Below are positions 32,806-44,838 of a DNA stretch of 64,000 nt, piece by piece. Below the pieces are notes generated by a model that ran no database searches, was not told where the DNA came from, and saw only the letters and a list, made by a program, of their open reading frames with translations. The DNA is from Numida meleagris (Eukaryota; Chordata; Aves; Galliformes; Numididae): contig NC_034409.1 of NCBI RefSeq assembly GCF_002078875.1, positions 61,715,874 through 61,779,873 on the forward strand, read 5' to 3'. Each line of letters opens with the position of its first letter. Within the stretch, counting starts at the first letter, position 1. A program made the position numbers and the translations under genes.

Positions 32806-35800
32806 GTGGTGGTTTTGGGGGCTCAGCAGGAGCCTCAGAGAGGAAAGGCTGTTTAACAAAACAGAGGTGAAACACAGAACTTGTTTTTGTGGCCATTGAA
32901 TATCTTGGAGTAAGAGTAAGGCTTAGGGATAGTAGCCTGGTTTCTGAATCAAATACCTGCCTGCTTAAATTCTGTTTGCAGTTTCATATGGATAAGATAT
33001 TCACACAATGTGCTATTTAATAGAGTGTGCTGGTAACTGATTGCCACATTCCAACCCTGAAGTCACTGCACTTCAAGGCTGATAGAAATGACCACCCGTA
33101 AGTCATGTAAAACTAAAATATTTTGGAGTTAAAGGCACTACGCAAATACACGGTTATTGCAAGTCAGTGAACATCAGCTCCTAAACGGAGCAGAACAGGA
33201 TGCTAATCTGTCATCATTTTCCAACTGGTTGGTAATATATAAGTTATAAAGTGAATGAATGAGGCCTCAGTACACTCTGCTGCAAAGTAAGCTAAGCAAC
33301 AGCTGACCCCAGAACAAACTGAAACTTGATAGTAATTACAATAAAAAAAGGTAATGGCAGGGTTGTGAGAAAATTTTAACAAACCTTTTAACACCAGTGG
33401 AGTCTCAGCCACTTGCATTGTTTGGAGGTTCCTATACTTTGTCTCCAGGAAGTTTGTGCCTACACAGAGCTCAATGTAACTGAGAGACTGCTGCCTTTCG
33501 CAATTCAGGAAACAGCAACGTTGAACCTGACTTGTAGTTTAAGTTTACCTTATGCTGTCTACACAGACCCAAGTTTTATAGCCCTGATAAAGCACAGATG
33601 AAGCAGATCTTGTTCAGTCATATACAATCGAACATGCAAAGGTCTCTCTCTGCTCACTTGACCTGTCCTGGGAGAAGCCTGGTAGATTTGAATTACACTG
33701 GGGAGCAACTCCTAATCACCTGTGGCTGCAGAAATACAGGCAGGATTTTCATCAGTTGACACATACACAGAACATCTCAAGGAGAAATACCTTCCAGCGA
33801 CTAAAGGGCATTTCTCAAATATCTGTCACAAGGTTGTCCAGAACCAGCTGCTTATATGGGCATTCGTTTTCATTTAGCTTTTGTTTAACTACATTAACTA
33901 CAGTCAGATGAAGTAGCTTCTAGAAGATACTCTATGAAATCAAGTTCACTGGATGGCAGGCTCTGAAAGACCTCTTGTGCAGCAGCAAGTGAGCAGATGT
34001 TACTGTAATATCATTCATAACAAAGGGAACCCTTCTCCTCCAAGTTAGACTTTGGCTACATCTAAATCATGGGTCCCAGAGGTGCATGAACCTTGGTCCA
34101 CAAGTGTATCCTGGCCATGCCCTGACTCCTTGCCAGAGCGGTGGGGGCACACAAAAGGACTGATGGATGCACAGACCATCAAGCATGCAGCCTGTCCCAG
34201 CTCCAGTTCCAGTGCAGACAGCTAGTGGCTTTGGGACTGGGCCATGTCATGAGCATGCCAGCTCTGAAGTCTAAATATAACCAGCCTCAAAGATAAGTGA
34301 AACAGATTTCTGTGGCCAACAGGACACATACCAGAAGGGACAAAAAGAATCATGATCAGCCGTTGTAAATCCCAGAATAACAGTAATAAAAGCCCACTGA
34401 ATAATACAATGATCACAGTGTGCTCGTGCCTTCCTGTCGAATTACCCATTGTCAGACCTCTCCTGCAGGGCCTGAAGCTGTTACCGTTCCCTCTTCTTTC
34501 TTAGCTCTCTTTAAATGACAGTTGAAGTCTATTTTTTGCATTAGGATACAAAAGGGCATGACCTACTCATAGCGTTTCCTCAAAGAAAGAACAAGAGTAC
34601 AAACAGTAGGATCAGGAGTTCTCCTGTCTCTGTGAGCTGGGAGAAGCAGTTTCTTTATTTCTTCCCCACACAGGTGAGCAGACATAAAATGGAAACCAAG
34701 GCAAGGGTTTACTAAAGCTAGCAGAACTATGGCTCAGTCTTTGCTTGAGTGAGTGGACTCTGGAAAATTCACCTGTGAGTAGCCACAATTTGCATGCCTT
34801 CACAGTGAGGCACATGGAGAACGGGTTCATGGCTTCTTGCCTTATGATTAAAAAAAGCCCTTCTCCTTTTCCAGCGAAAACCATCAATGTATTTAACCAC
34901 TAGATATTGTGTAAAAGCCTGGAAAAGTGGCTGGAGTGTACAGGGGACATGTGCCAAGGAAGTTATTTGGTTTTATTTCATTTGTTTGCCATCGTAATGC
35001 TTTCTGTCTATTTGTTAATTTGGACTTTGCCACCTGTCCTCCATAAAGAGCCAACATTTCCTTGTAAGACGGAAAGCCAAAGCATTCTTTCCATTTCCGC
35101 ATGAACAGATGTAACACTCTGCATCCATGCCTCTCCACCACAACCACCCCTAGAAGAAATACACCCTGCTTAAGCACTGATCTCTGAGCGTTGCCTCAGC
35201 TCTAAGGAGCGCACTGAGAGAATGCCCGCAGCCCTCCTTTGATGTGATGCGATGTGATGGGAGGCCAGTTCCCCACAGGTGCAGTTTCAGCTGGCGATGC
35301 CAGAGTCACTCAGACCAGGACCTTACAGTGAGGCAAGGCCGTGCATCCGCTGGGCACCACAGGCATGAAGGTTTACATGAAAGTCCTCCAGGTGTAGCGG
35401 TGCCAGTTCTGTTGTGCACTGGCAGAGAACAGGGCTGCCCGCTGGCACACTCATGGCAACACGTCTGCATAGCACATACAGAAAGAGATGTTACCAAAAT
35501 GTTGTTTTCCTTACTTCCATTATTTTATAATATCATTTTGGAAGAACACCAAAGCTAGGCTTACCTTTTAAAGCAATTTGTTCTTTCTACTTAAGAGAGA
35601 GCCTCGTTTTGATTTTTCCTTCCCAATAGACAGTATGTATTGGGATCTCTCAGCAGTGGCCAGGAAGGCACTGAAAAGCCTCTAAGACATCATACAATTT
35701 TCTGTGGAATCCCATTAATAGTTGTGGCTGTTCTGTCTTTACAGGATGATATCATTGCTGCCACCTTCTTCTATCCTCTCTGCTTCACCACTCTTGCTTC

Positions 35801-37055
35801 CCTCCTCTTGTTTTCCTCACAGAGGGAGTTTACAATTTGAGCCAGAGCTCATTAATTTCTGCCTCTCTCTTCTTTGTATTTCATTTATTCTTCTCGCAGG
35901 GGTTGGGACTGGCAGGCTGGACCTGGGTCATGTTCAGACAGCAGGCTGCCCCTGAAATGGCCCGGCGGTGACTCAGGGACCACGTTGCCCAGGAGGGAGA
36001 AACCTGACAATCAGGTTGGCCACCTGAATGCCACAGTTACCTCCCCACACTGTGTCTAGAGGGAGCCGGGTTTGATGGCCCCGTGGCACTGCCATCAGCC
36101 ATCACACTGACTGCTGCAGTGAGCACCACCCCTCGGCATGCTGCCAGAGCACGCAATGAGCATGAGATAGGCAAAACTGTTGTAAGGAAATGCAAACAGA
36201 ATGAGCAGGCAAAGGTTCACTGGGGGCCAGGGAAATAGTAACCCCTGCCCCCAGGCCCTGTCCCCATTAGTGCTGCCCAGTGCTGGTGTCACAGGGTTGC
36301 AACCATCCTGGGGAGCTCAGAAGGCAGCAGATGTTTTTGCCAGTGGAGATGAAGCAGTTTAAAGGCTTGCTGAAATAAGGCATATCCTGTAAGAAAGATG
36401 TTCCGGTTCTTCCTTACCCTAGGGTAGTTTTATTCTGAATAATGATTCGCCTTTTGGCTGTTCCTAGAGTGCCATGTAGTTGTGTCAGTCCTTTGCATGA
36501 CTGCTGGAGCATCGTGATCAGTGCAGGGTGAGCAGGATGAGACATTACCATGCAAGGACACATTACAATGATGCCTTTCACGGAAAACAACAACAACAAA
36601 ACAAAACAGATGTGGAGTAGAGCCAGTGTCACACTGAATGTCACAGGCACTCTGCCGGAGCTGACTGTGACCCAGCTTTGCTCACGGCCAGCATCAGTGT
36701 TCAGCCAGTCCCCTTCTTTGGCTGAGAAAACATCAGCTGAGGGCTTTAGAGTGGCAGCCGCTTTGCAATTCACTGTCATTATTCGGAGTTTCATTTACCA
36801 CAGGCAAATTTGCTCTCTCTTGCTCAGGAACAATAACAGAGCTAACTAATGAGCTGCCTACTTTCACAACGTGCAGGACTGTATTTAGAACAAAAACATT
36901 CAGAGAGAGAATTAAGGCAATGAATATGGTATATTAATGCTCTGAACTCTAGGAATTACCTAAAAATGCCCAAGAAATACATAACTCAGTTTTTTAAAAT
37001 GTGTCCTTCCAAATGCTTCCAAATGTTTGCTCTGTATGGCAGAGCACAGCTTTGC

Positions 37056-37081
37056 TTTTTTTTTTTTTTTTTTTTTTTTTT
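37056..37081. repeat. 26-T homopolymer
   Basis: An uninterrupted T run followed by CTTTACAGG. It may be the poly(A) tail of a minus-strand insertion or a slippage-prone run. No adjoining element is recognised. Confidence 0.9.
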
Positions 37082-37966
37082 CTTTACAGGCTCTTAAACC
37101 AGAATAAACCACTTTAATTCCATTTATTTAATATTTAATGAAACAGTGCTCCTGTCTCAATTTCCCTCTCCACTAGCTGAGTACGCATCGAGTTAGAGGG
37201 ACAGGAAATGACAGATGAAAATGACACGTAGTTTTGCCATGCATTTTTTTTGCCAGTGGAGCTCAAGAATATTTCAAATTCATTAGCACCATTTTACAGA
37301 TGAAATACTGAAACGTGGGGCAGGAAATGCTTCATCTGCCAGGCAGGGTGGAGCCCTGAGCAGGCACTGCAGCTGCTCCTCTCTGTTGTGCTGTCAAAAT
37401 GCATTTTGATTGATGAAACTGTAAATACAGGCAGTAGAGCCGCTTTGTTGGGTGGCAACGATGCCTCTCCCTTCAAAACCCTGAAGACATTAATGAATGT
37501 GTGAGACGGGACATATTTTGAAGGAGACAATAGGGATTCGTATTTTTGTAAACAAGGTTTTAAGGAATATTTATCTTATATTGGTAGGTATCCAGGGCCA
37601 GCGTTTCAAACACTAATTTACAGGGGTGATTTTGCTTCCATTAACCATCTCGTCTGCAGCCAGTTGTTTGAGGTTAAATTTCTGGGTGTGGGTACAAATT
37701 TGTAGGAGTGTGCCTCTGAGAAGCCCAGAAGCGAGTAGAACCACAGGAGTCTTCTCCCATCACCTAGCTGTTCCTTTCCACAGTGCAGGACTGTCCCCTA
37801 GCAGGCTGTTTCCTCAGCTTTTTGACTTCATGCACAACATCCAGGCTCAGGGTTTCTTCCACCATTTTCCCCAAGGACAAGGTTTCAGAAACCGTGATCT
37901 TGGTGTCACACGGATTTTTTCTGTCATTCTGCCTATACTTTCCACCACCCCACAAACGCACCTGTC

Positions 37967-38004
37967 TTTTTGTTTGTTTGTTTGTTTGTTTTGTTTTTTT
38001 TTTT
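37967..38004. repeat. (TTTG)n simple repeat
   Basis: TTTG units ending in poly-T, just left of the ADIPOR2 CpG island. Confidence 0.9.
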
Positions 38005-38214
38005 GTGCCCTCACTGCTAAGTTTCCCGGTGACTCGCAGCCCCGAGACTCTGCCCGCCCGGGGTGACCCCTCCGGGGCCCCTTTCTGTCAGATCACCACC
38101 GCGTGGCCGGGGATTTCCTGTGCGTGACAGAAAGAGGCCAAAGGTGACACTGCCGCCTGCACAAGGCCCGCAGGAAGCAGTGCCACGGGACAACCCCCGC
38201 TGCCCGGGGCTGAG

Positions 38215-38248
38215 GGCAGGCAGGCAGGCAGGAAGGCAGGCAGGCAGG
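38215..38248. repeat. (CAGG)n simple repeat
   Basis: Tandem GGCA units with one GGAA interruption, on the left shoulder of the ADIPOR2 island. Confidence 0.9.
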
Positions 38249-38360
38249 ATGCGCCGTCGGGCACAGCCCTTCCTGGGTGCCATCAGCCCCGGCCGCCACC
38301 AACCGCCCATGCCATGGTAACAGCGCCGGCGGAGAACAAAAGCCCGCCGAAACGTCACCG

Positions 38361-38365
38361 CCAAT
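38361..38365 (+). promoter_or_regulatory. CCAAT box (NF-Y type)
   Basis: GCCAATCAGAG matches the NF-Y core CCAATCAG. It pairs with an inverted copy 144 bp downstream. Confidence 0.6.
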
Positions 38366-38483
38366 CAGAGCCGGCTCCCGGCGGCGGGGGGGCGCGCTCA
38401 CCCCTCCCTTCCCCGATAGGGGCCGCCTGCATCCCCCAAGACGCACCGAGGTGCGCGGGCCGCCCTTCCTTCCGTTGCGTGGC

Positions 38484-38493
38484 GCGCAGGCGC
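38484..38493. promoter_or_regulatory. NRF1-like site
   Basis: GCGCAGGCGC fits the NRF1 consensus common in CpG-island promoters. Confidence 0.5.
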
Positions 38494-38508
38494 GGGGGGG
38501 CGGCGCTG

Positions 38509-38513
38509 ATTGG
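38509..38513 (-). promoter_or_regulatory. Inverted CCAAT box (NF-Y type)
   Basis: CTGATTGGC is the reverse complement of GCCAATCAG. It lies 57 bp before the gap. Confidence 0.6.
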
Positions 38514-38569
38514 CGGCGGCGGCCTCGTGCGATGATGACGCGTTAGGACCGGGAGGCGGTAGCGATTGC

Positions 38570-38786
38570 NNNNNNNNNNNNNNNNNNNNNNNNNNNNNNN
38601 NNNNNNNNNNNNNNNNNNNNNNNNNNNNNNNNNNNNNNNNNNNNNNNNNNNNNNNNNNNNNNNNNNNNNNNNNNNNNNNNNNNNNNNNNNNNNNNNNNNN
38701 NNNNNNNNNNNNNNNNNNNNNNNNNNNNNNNNNNNNNNNNNNNNNNNNNNNNNNNNNNNNNNNNNNNNNNNNNNNNNNNNNNNNNN
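38570..38786. other. Assembly gap (217 Ns) in the ADIPOR2 CpG island
   Basis: A run of N within very GC-rich DNA. It probably hides the transcription start and much of untranslated exon 1. Confidence 0.99.
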
Positions 38787-41700
38787 GGCGGGGGGCGCCG
38801 GGTCGGCGGTCGGGGCGCTGCGGGGCGGCGCTCGGAGGGGCTGAGGAAGTAGGCCCGCGGCCGCCGGTGGGTCAGGAGTGAGGGAGCGCGTCCTGCGCTC
38901 GGCCTCGGGGCACTTGTTGCTGGCCGGGACGGGGAGGTGGCTGCGGGCCCTGGGGTCCTCGGGCGGTGGGGGGAAAAACACAGCGCGGTGCGTGGGGGCC
39001 CTGCCCTGCCCGCAATATGTGTGTGTGTTGATATAAACACCGCGGCTCTCAGCAGTAGGGAACGCAGATACTGGGAGGCAGCGCGGCCGCAATCTGCGTA
39101 TTCCCAAGTGAGAGTTAATGAAATAAACTTTTTTACAAGTTGTTGTCCTCAGAGGGGGGTAATCAGGCGCTCCTGTGCGTCGGGGATGATAAGAAAGATG
39201 GTGAAAGGTGGTAATCAGCTGGAGGCCAAAGCCGAGTGACAGCTGCTGCTCCTCAAGCAGCCTGTGGGGTTTTTCTGATCTGCTTTAACCTCGTAAGTCA
39301 GTTGGTTTAGTGGCTTTAGGGGGGTAGCATATGTGTGAGAAAACCCTTAAAGTAAAATTGTAACTTATTTGGCATAAGAGCTTTGTCACTCTGTGTATGT
39401 AAATGTGCACCTGTCACATAGCGGAAAAACTGTAGATGTTATTCCTTATTTAAAAATACTTCTGAGTCTTAGTCCTGTGCTGAATTCTTCAGGTGCTTAA
39501 GCTGTCCTGTCACAATCTCTGTGTATTCCTTAACATGGACCTTAATGCCAGCCATGTCCTCTGGGCAGACCATACTAGACATGAGCTGGTGAGGTCCCAG
39601 CGTGTAACTTAAGCTCCGTGTTCGCTGCCTGGCTGCAGTCAGTGTCCAGGAGCACTGAATTCCAGGTTGTGCTTTGGCTGTGCTCTTCATGGGTCTGTCC
39701 CAGGATCACTGCAGAGTCCTCTGCACAGTCCTTTTGGAGTTCCTGCTTAATGAGACTGTTTCAAAAATGACAGACAGACCTATGTGTGTCATGGAGCTGT
39801 GGGTGCATCCGGTCATGAAACACTACCTGTTCACTTTTTTTATCTTTAGTTCTGTGTTGGTTTTGCCTGTACAGAAGAGGAAGTGATCACGTTTTAGGTT
39901 TTTCCCTGCCTGTAGGGATACCAGCCAGTTCCAGTTACAACTGTTTTATGCTCTCTCTTCATGTAGAGAATGTGTAATGTGTTTTTTTTCAGCTGTCCTG
40001 TGACACATCGTCCTGTGTGAACATTGTGTGTTAGTGGGCAGCTTGCAGGAAGCTCACTGTTGTGTTGGACGTGTCAAGTTAGTTGCTTAAAACATAGCAA
40101 TGCTATGCTCCCTGCTCTGAGCTGACAACTAAATATTTTTAAATAAACCTGTGGGTAAGGCTGTCGGCAGCTTCGTCTTGAAACCTCTGGAGAACAGTCG
40201 CTAGTGCAGAAACTGAATGAGAATGGGCAATGGTAGAGCTAAAAGCTGCAACCCAACCTTGTCCGGTTTGTCAAAATCATGCTGTAAAATGGGATGGGTG
40301 TGGGAGCTTAAACTGCATCAGGCCTTCAGCTGAGCCAGATACAGGACTCTGCTCCACCACTCCAATCTGTGACACGTTGCTGGAGTAGTACTGGTGCTGC
40401 TGAACTGGTGCCCCCCTTGTGAGCTTGCCCAAGTGGGCAGGGAGCAGTGTTTGGGGGAGTTGTGGGTGAGACTGGGACCTGAGCCTGGCTCCTGGATACA
40501 GAGTGAAAAGGCCAGGCTTTGGAAAGCCTACGCTTTCTCGAGGCGAGAGTTTGTGTTGACTTGTCATGAAGGAAAATTAAGGGGAGTTGGCAGGGCACGT
40601 AATGCCAATGATTGTAATGCTTGGATCTCTGTTAGTATCCTCTGCTTTCTGTTGAATATCCAGGGAGCTGTATCAAGCTTTCCTGTACAAGGACTCTCGA
40701 TGTTAGGCTCTTGAAGTGTGAGTTTTGCAGGTTTGCGGTTGTGTAACTGCGTTGTCCAAGATACTGTGCTGAGAAACAAGGCTTGGTTTCATCAGTGGAG
40801 ATCCTGTCTGTGCATGAGGAAAATCTCGATAAGGAAACTTCAGGCGGTTGTTGGATTGTTTTTCTGTTATGCCATCAGCGATTCAAATGCTTAAATAGAA
40901 GTAGTTCTGAAATGGAAATAGCAAATCTGAGTATTTATGATCTGAAAGTCTGAGTCATTCAGTGAATTTTCTGGCAGACAGTGTGGGTAGATTTGAAAAG
41001 ATGTTCTTGCACAGGATCTTGGTAGTGATGGCGAAAACGTACTTGGGACAGTGTTTAAGGGGAAGGCTGCTGCTCTGCGTTGTATCATCCTTTGATAAAG
41101 TTCTAAGTTCTTCCCTACAAGATGTTCTGCTTCAGCTGGTTGTACCTGGTGTAGTGACTGTCTGTCTTTAAAGTAATAGGTTTGTCAAGGCAAGTTCAGC
41201 CAAGAAATTGTTTCTTAAAAATAAGAATATGGTGACAAACTTGGCACTGGTTTTGCTTCTTCAGAGAAAAGGTTTCTGAAAACATGTTTAACTTCAGCTT
41301 GCTTATGTGAGTACATTCCAACCAGCAGAACGCTTTATTTTTGAAGTGAAATGCTACGGATCGGGATGTAAATTAGTAAGAAGCAGAAGTTATTTCCACA
41401 TAGTTCCCATTGCAGAGCTTTGAAAATAACGACCTCTTGCCTTCCATCTGGCCACAGCTCGGTAAGACTCAGACTTTTATCACTAGGTAACCGTAAACCT
41501 GAGCTGCTCAGTGAGCATGCGTGTTTTCTGGAAAGTTCTTCTCAATGGTGTGATGCAAAAATAAAATATTTGTCTTAGTCCAGTTTGAAGACAAACATCA
41601 AGGTTTGCTTTCAGGGCACAGTGACAATCATTCTGAATACAGCAGCTACTCGCCATGTCGCAGCGTGGCAGTTGGGGTGGCAGTAAGCAGCCGGCCTCTC

Positions 41701-42235
41701 CGGGAAGGATGTGCCACAGCTTTTACCACTGCTATTGCAGTTGGGTTGTGGCAAAACTTACAGTGTGGTTCAGCTACGTTTCAGCAGCTGTGAAAGTGCA
41801 ATGGAGTCTGTTGGGGCGTGCCAGCTGCTGTTACTCTGAACAGGGCTAATTATGCTCTTGTGAGAACAGAAAATAGGCGCTATTTACAGGAAGATAGTGT
41901 TGGAATAGGCAGTGCTGTAATCATTGGCTCTGAGATACCTTTGGATAACTGCAAATGAGAGCAGACAATTTACATGTAGGGTGCATTGGAAATCTGTTCC
42001 GAATACTTAAAATGAGCGTTGCCAACAGAACACTGCATTACAAACTTCTGTGGGGATCTGCTGTGGGAAAGGACGCTTCCTTTTTTGCTCTGCCTTATTT
42101 TCTTCCTGGCAGTATTTTATTTCAAAACTGTTACCTTTCATCTTACTTCATGTAGTGCTGAAAATTAAACTAACAGTAGCTATGGATGTCATGGTGCTAC
42201 AACATAGCACATAGACAACATAATGTGAGTTCGTG

Positions 42236-42362
42236 GAATCATAGAATGACTTGAGTTGGGAGGGACCGCAAGGATCATGATGTTCCAACCCCCCTGCCAC
42301 AGGCAGGGCCACCAACCTCCAGATCTGGTACTAGACCAGGTTGCCCAGGGCCCCATCCAAGC
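42236..42362 (-). mobile_element. CR1 LINE 3' end, reverse strand
   Basis: The inverted tail GGAATCATAGAATGACTTGA is followed by CAACCCCCCTGCCACAGGCA and ACCAGGTTGCCCAGGGCCCC. Only the last 130 bp or so of the element is present. Confidence 0.9.
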
Positions 42363-44817
42363 TCTGGTCATCAGCATATATTTGAAGGCATGCTTAGATT
42401 CATGCACCTATAAATCAAAGCTGTTTTTCACACCTTTTCACCTCGTTTCCCTCCGTCTCAACCAAATTAAACATTGTTTTCCTCAACCTGTTTGGTCCCA
42501 CTCAATCAGAGGATTGCAGAGACTGCTGTTCCCTGTTTAAAGTCAAGGTCAGTTGTGCTGCCCTGTTTAGGTCTAGAGGATGGCAGCTTATATGCCATGG
42601 ATTTGGTTGGGGGAGATTACTGGGGATGCTAAGCAGTTCTGCTGGGTGGTTTTGCTGGTGAGAGTCCTTTGTGGGCTTCTGTTTCAATAACGGCATTCTG
42701 GTGAGGCTACTGCTTAGCTCCTTACTTGTGCGTGTGCTTGTTGCTTGACTGGTCTAATCTCCTCAAAATGTTGCCGTGTGATTTAGTAAATGGGATGTTT
42801 ATGGATATTTGAGTAAACAGGCTGTGCCTAGGAGGGAACATGCCACAGACCTTCTCTGTGTATGAAACTTTTTCTTCATGTAGTTCTGCAGTCTGATGTC
42901 TAGTACAAACTGCTGGATAGGTGATGTGTCCTGGGACCTGCTGCCGTAACAAGGGCACCAAGCCAACGTGCCTGTGTGTGGCTCCTGAGCTTTTTTAAAA
43001 TGGAGAACTTGTGATGAAAATGGAATTACCAAACACAGGCGGTAGAAGTTGTCTTCTGAGAGCGAATGACACCTCTGGCTTCAAGAAGATTTAATCTGAA
43101 GGATAAAATTCCTGCCTGCGCTAGAAACGCTTACATCTGTCTCCCAGTATGCAGTGGGAGCTGTTTTAAAGACCCGTGCAGCACAAAGAATAGCCAAGAC
43201 CTGTTATCAGTCTTAAGAGTATTGGCAAGCTTTTACCTTCAGGGAAAGTTATTTTAGCCTTTGGAACAAGGAAGCAGATAGCTTGTAGGACCTGACCTGA
43301 AGTGCTGCTGAATATGCACTTCAGCTTCTCTCAGCTGACAGTTGGGGCGTGCTTTTGCGATGAAGAATTACCCCCGCTGCATTTACTGGTGGGCTGCTCT
43401 GTGAGGTTTAGGATTGCTTTAAGCCTCGCTGCCCTTAGCTGGTGGAATTTGTGGGCATGCACTGCATAGTCAGGTTCTAGTGCTGTGAGGGTAAGTTAGT
43501 GGAGGTGGAGCCTGGGGCTGCCCAACGTTATGGGTCGTGATAGAATGCCTTTGCACACAACAAACTGCGTGCTTTGCCAGTGGTGGCTTTATTTGCTTTA
43601 GTTTAAGTGGTTGTATATGTCTCCTTATGTATTTCCTAGAGCAGCATTATAGCATTGTGAAGTTGATAACAGCAATATTCTGCTGTTCTTAGTATTAGTC
43701 TCCTAGGCAGTTTTTTAATGGAATGTGACTGTAGAACTATAAAGAAGGGCCTATTAATAATTATTGTTAAAGTAGCTATGTGACAGAGTGCCAACCATTG
43801 GCATTCTGCCTGCTGTACTTTCAGTGGGGAACAAAAGGGATGATTTTTTGAGGTGGATGTACTGAGAGTTGAGAAAAACATAGCAAAGTCACCCAAAGCT
43901 TTACTTAGTGGCTTTGTGACCCGTGTCGCCTGAGCTAAGAGGAGGATGCAGTAAAACGCTTGCGTCCTGATAACCTTAATGTCCGTGCTGAAGTGCAAAT
44001 ACTCTTTGACATCCTGCTGTGACCTTTTTAATAATTGGCAACCTTATTCATTCTGCAGCATTATTAAAATCGTTTAAGAAAGAATGTGTTCTAAAAACCC
44101 GTTCTTTTTTCTGGGCTTCACTAATGCAGCAAAGGAAGTTGCTAGGTAGCTTAGATTTGATTTGTAAGGTATCTAAGGGGCAATTTTTACGTATTTTTTT
44201 GGTATAGAAGAGGAATGCTAGATTTCTCTGACTACTTGAGGATTATGAATTACTCATTTCACTCCTGTGAAAGGCAGAAAGAGGTGGGTTGGTTGTTTGT
44301 TTGCTTGATTCTCTTTGCAGATCATCCTCCAGAAAGCGTGTATTTTTCATGGCTCTCCTGGCATTCTTGCATCAATGGGGACTGTAAACAAGTAAGATCA
44401 ATAATTGGACATTTGATTTTTGGAACCTGGAAGTTGATGGTTGATTCAGTAAGCGGGACCATCTTGCCAAAATAGAGTTGTCTGTTGGTTTTAGCTAGTG
44501 TAGCTGTAAAAACTCTCCTCAAATTTGGGCTTGCTTCTTTAGTGTGGAGTGTACGGGTTGGATATTTCTTGTTTCCCGTCGTCAAGGCACACTCGGAATT
44601 TCAAGTTAAACTCCTCCTTGATGGAGGGTGGGAGAGGCTGACCAAGTTTCACAGCAGTTGCAAAATGTTTGTGTCCAGCATATCCAGCTAGCGCGTGATG
44701 CTGTTGAAAATGCCAGTTATGTCAACTGATTTGGAAGGACTCCAGTGTGTGCGGCCAGTGTAGGGAAAAGGAGATGATACGTAAGACTATCTGGGGTGAT
44801 GCTGAAAAACAAATCTT

Positions 44818-44838
44818 AAAAAAAAAAAAAAAAAAAAA
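44818..44838. repeat. 21-A homopolymer
   Basis: An uninterrupted A run in ADIPOR2 intron 1. No adjacent retroposed gene is recognised on its left. Confidence 0.9.

Larger units (their letters stand above)
29991..38009. other. WNT5B 3' flank and spacer to ADIPOR2
   Basis: About 8 kb without recognisable coding sequence. The first 1-2 kb may be 3' UTR if the distal poly(A) signal is used. It contains a MITE-like palindrome (31745-31797), a MIR-like SINE (32680-32805), a 17-bp palindrome (32268-32284), a 26-T run (37056-37081) and a (TTTG)n run (37967-38004). Confidence 0.6.
38010..38990 (+). promoter_or_regulatory. ADIPOR2: CpG island, inferred ADIPOR2 promoter and untranslated exon 1
   Basis: GC and CpG density rise sharply here, about 19.5 kb upstream of the ADIPOR2 start-codon exon. 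A typical housekeeping set of motifs is visible: CCAAT boxes at 38361-38365 (+) and 38509-38513 (-), an NRF1-like GCGCAGGCGC at 38484-38493, a CRE-like TGACGCG at 38536-38542, and an X-box-like CATGCCATGGTAAC at 38308-38321. Exon 1 must lie in or beside the 217-N gap. A CCGCCG|GTGGGT donor at 38866/38867 is one candidate for its end. Assignment to ADIPOR2 is by position only. Confidence 0.65.

Noticed and set aside
38566..39107. Long frames across the second N gap
   Set aside because: They are again produced by Ns and GC-rich sequence, with no recognisable protein.
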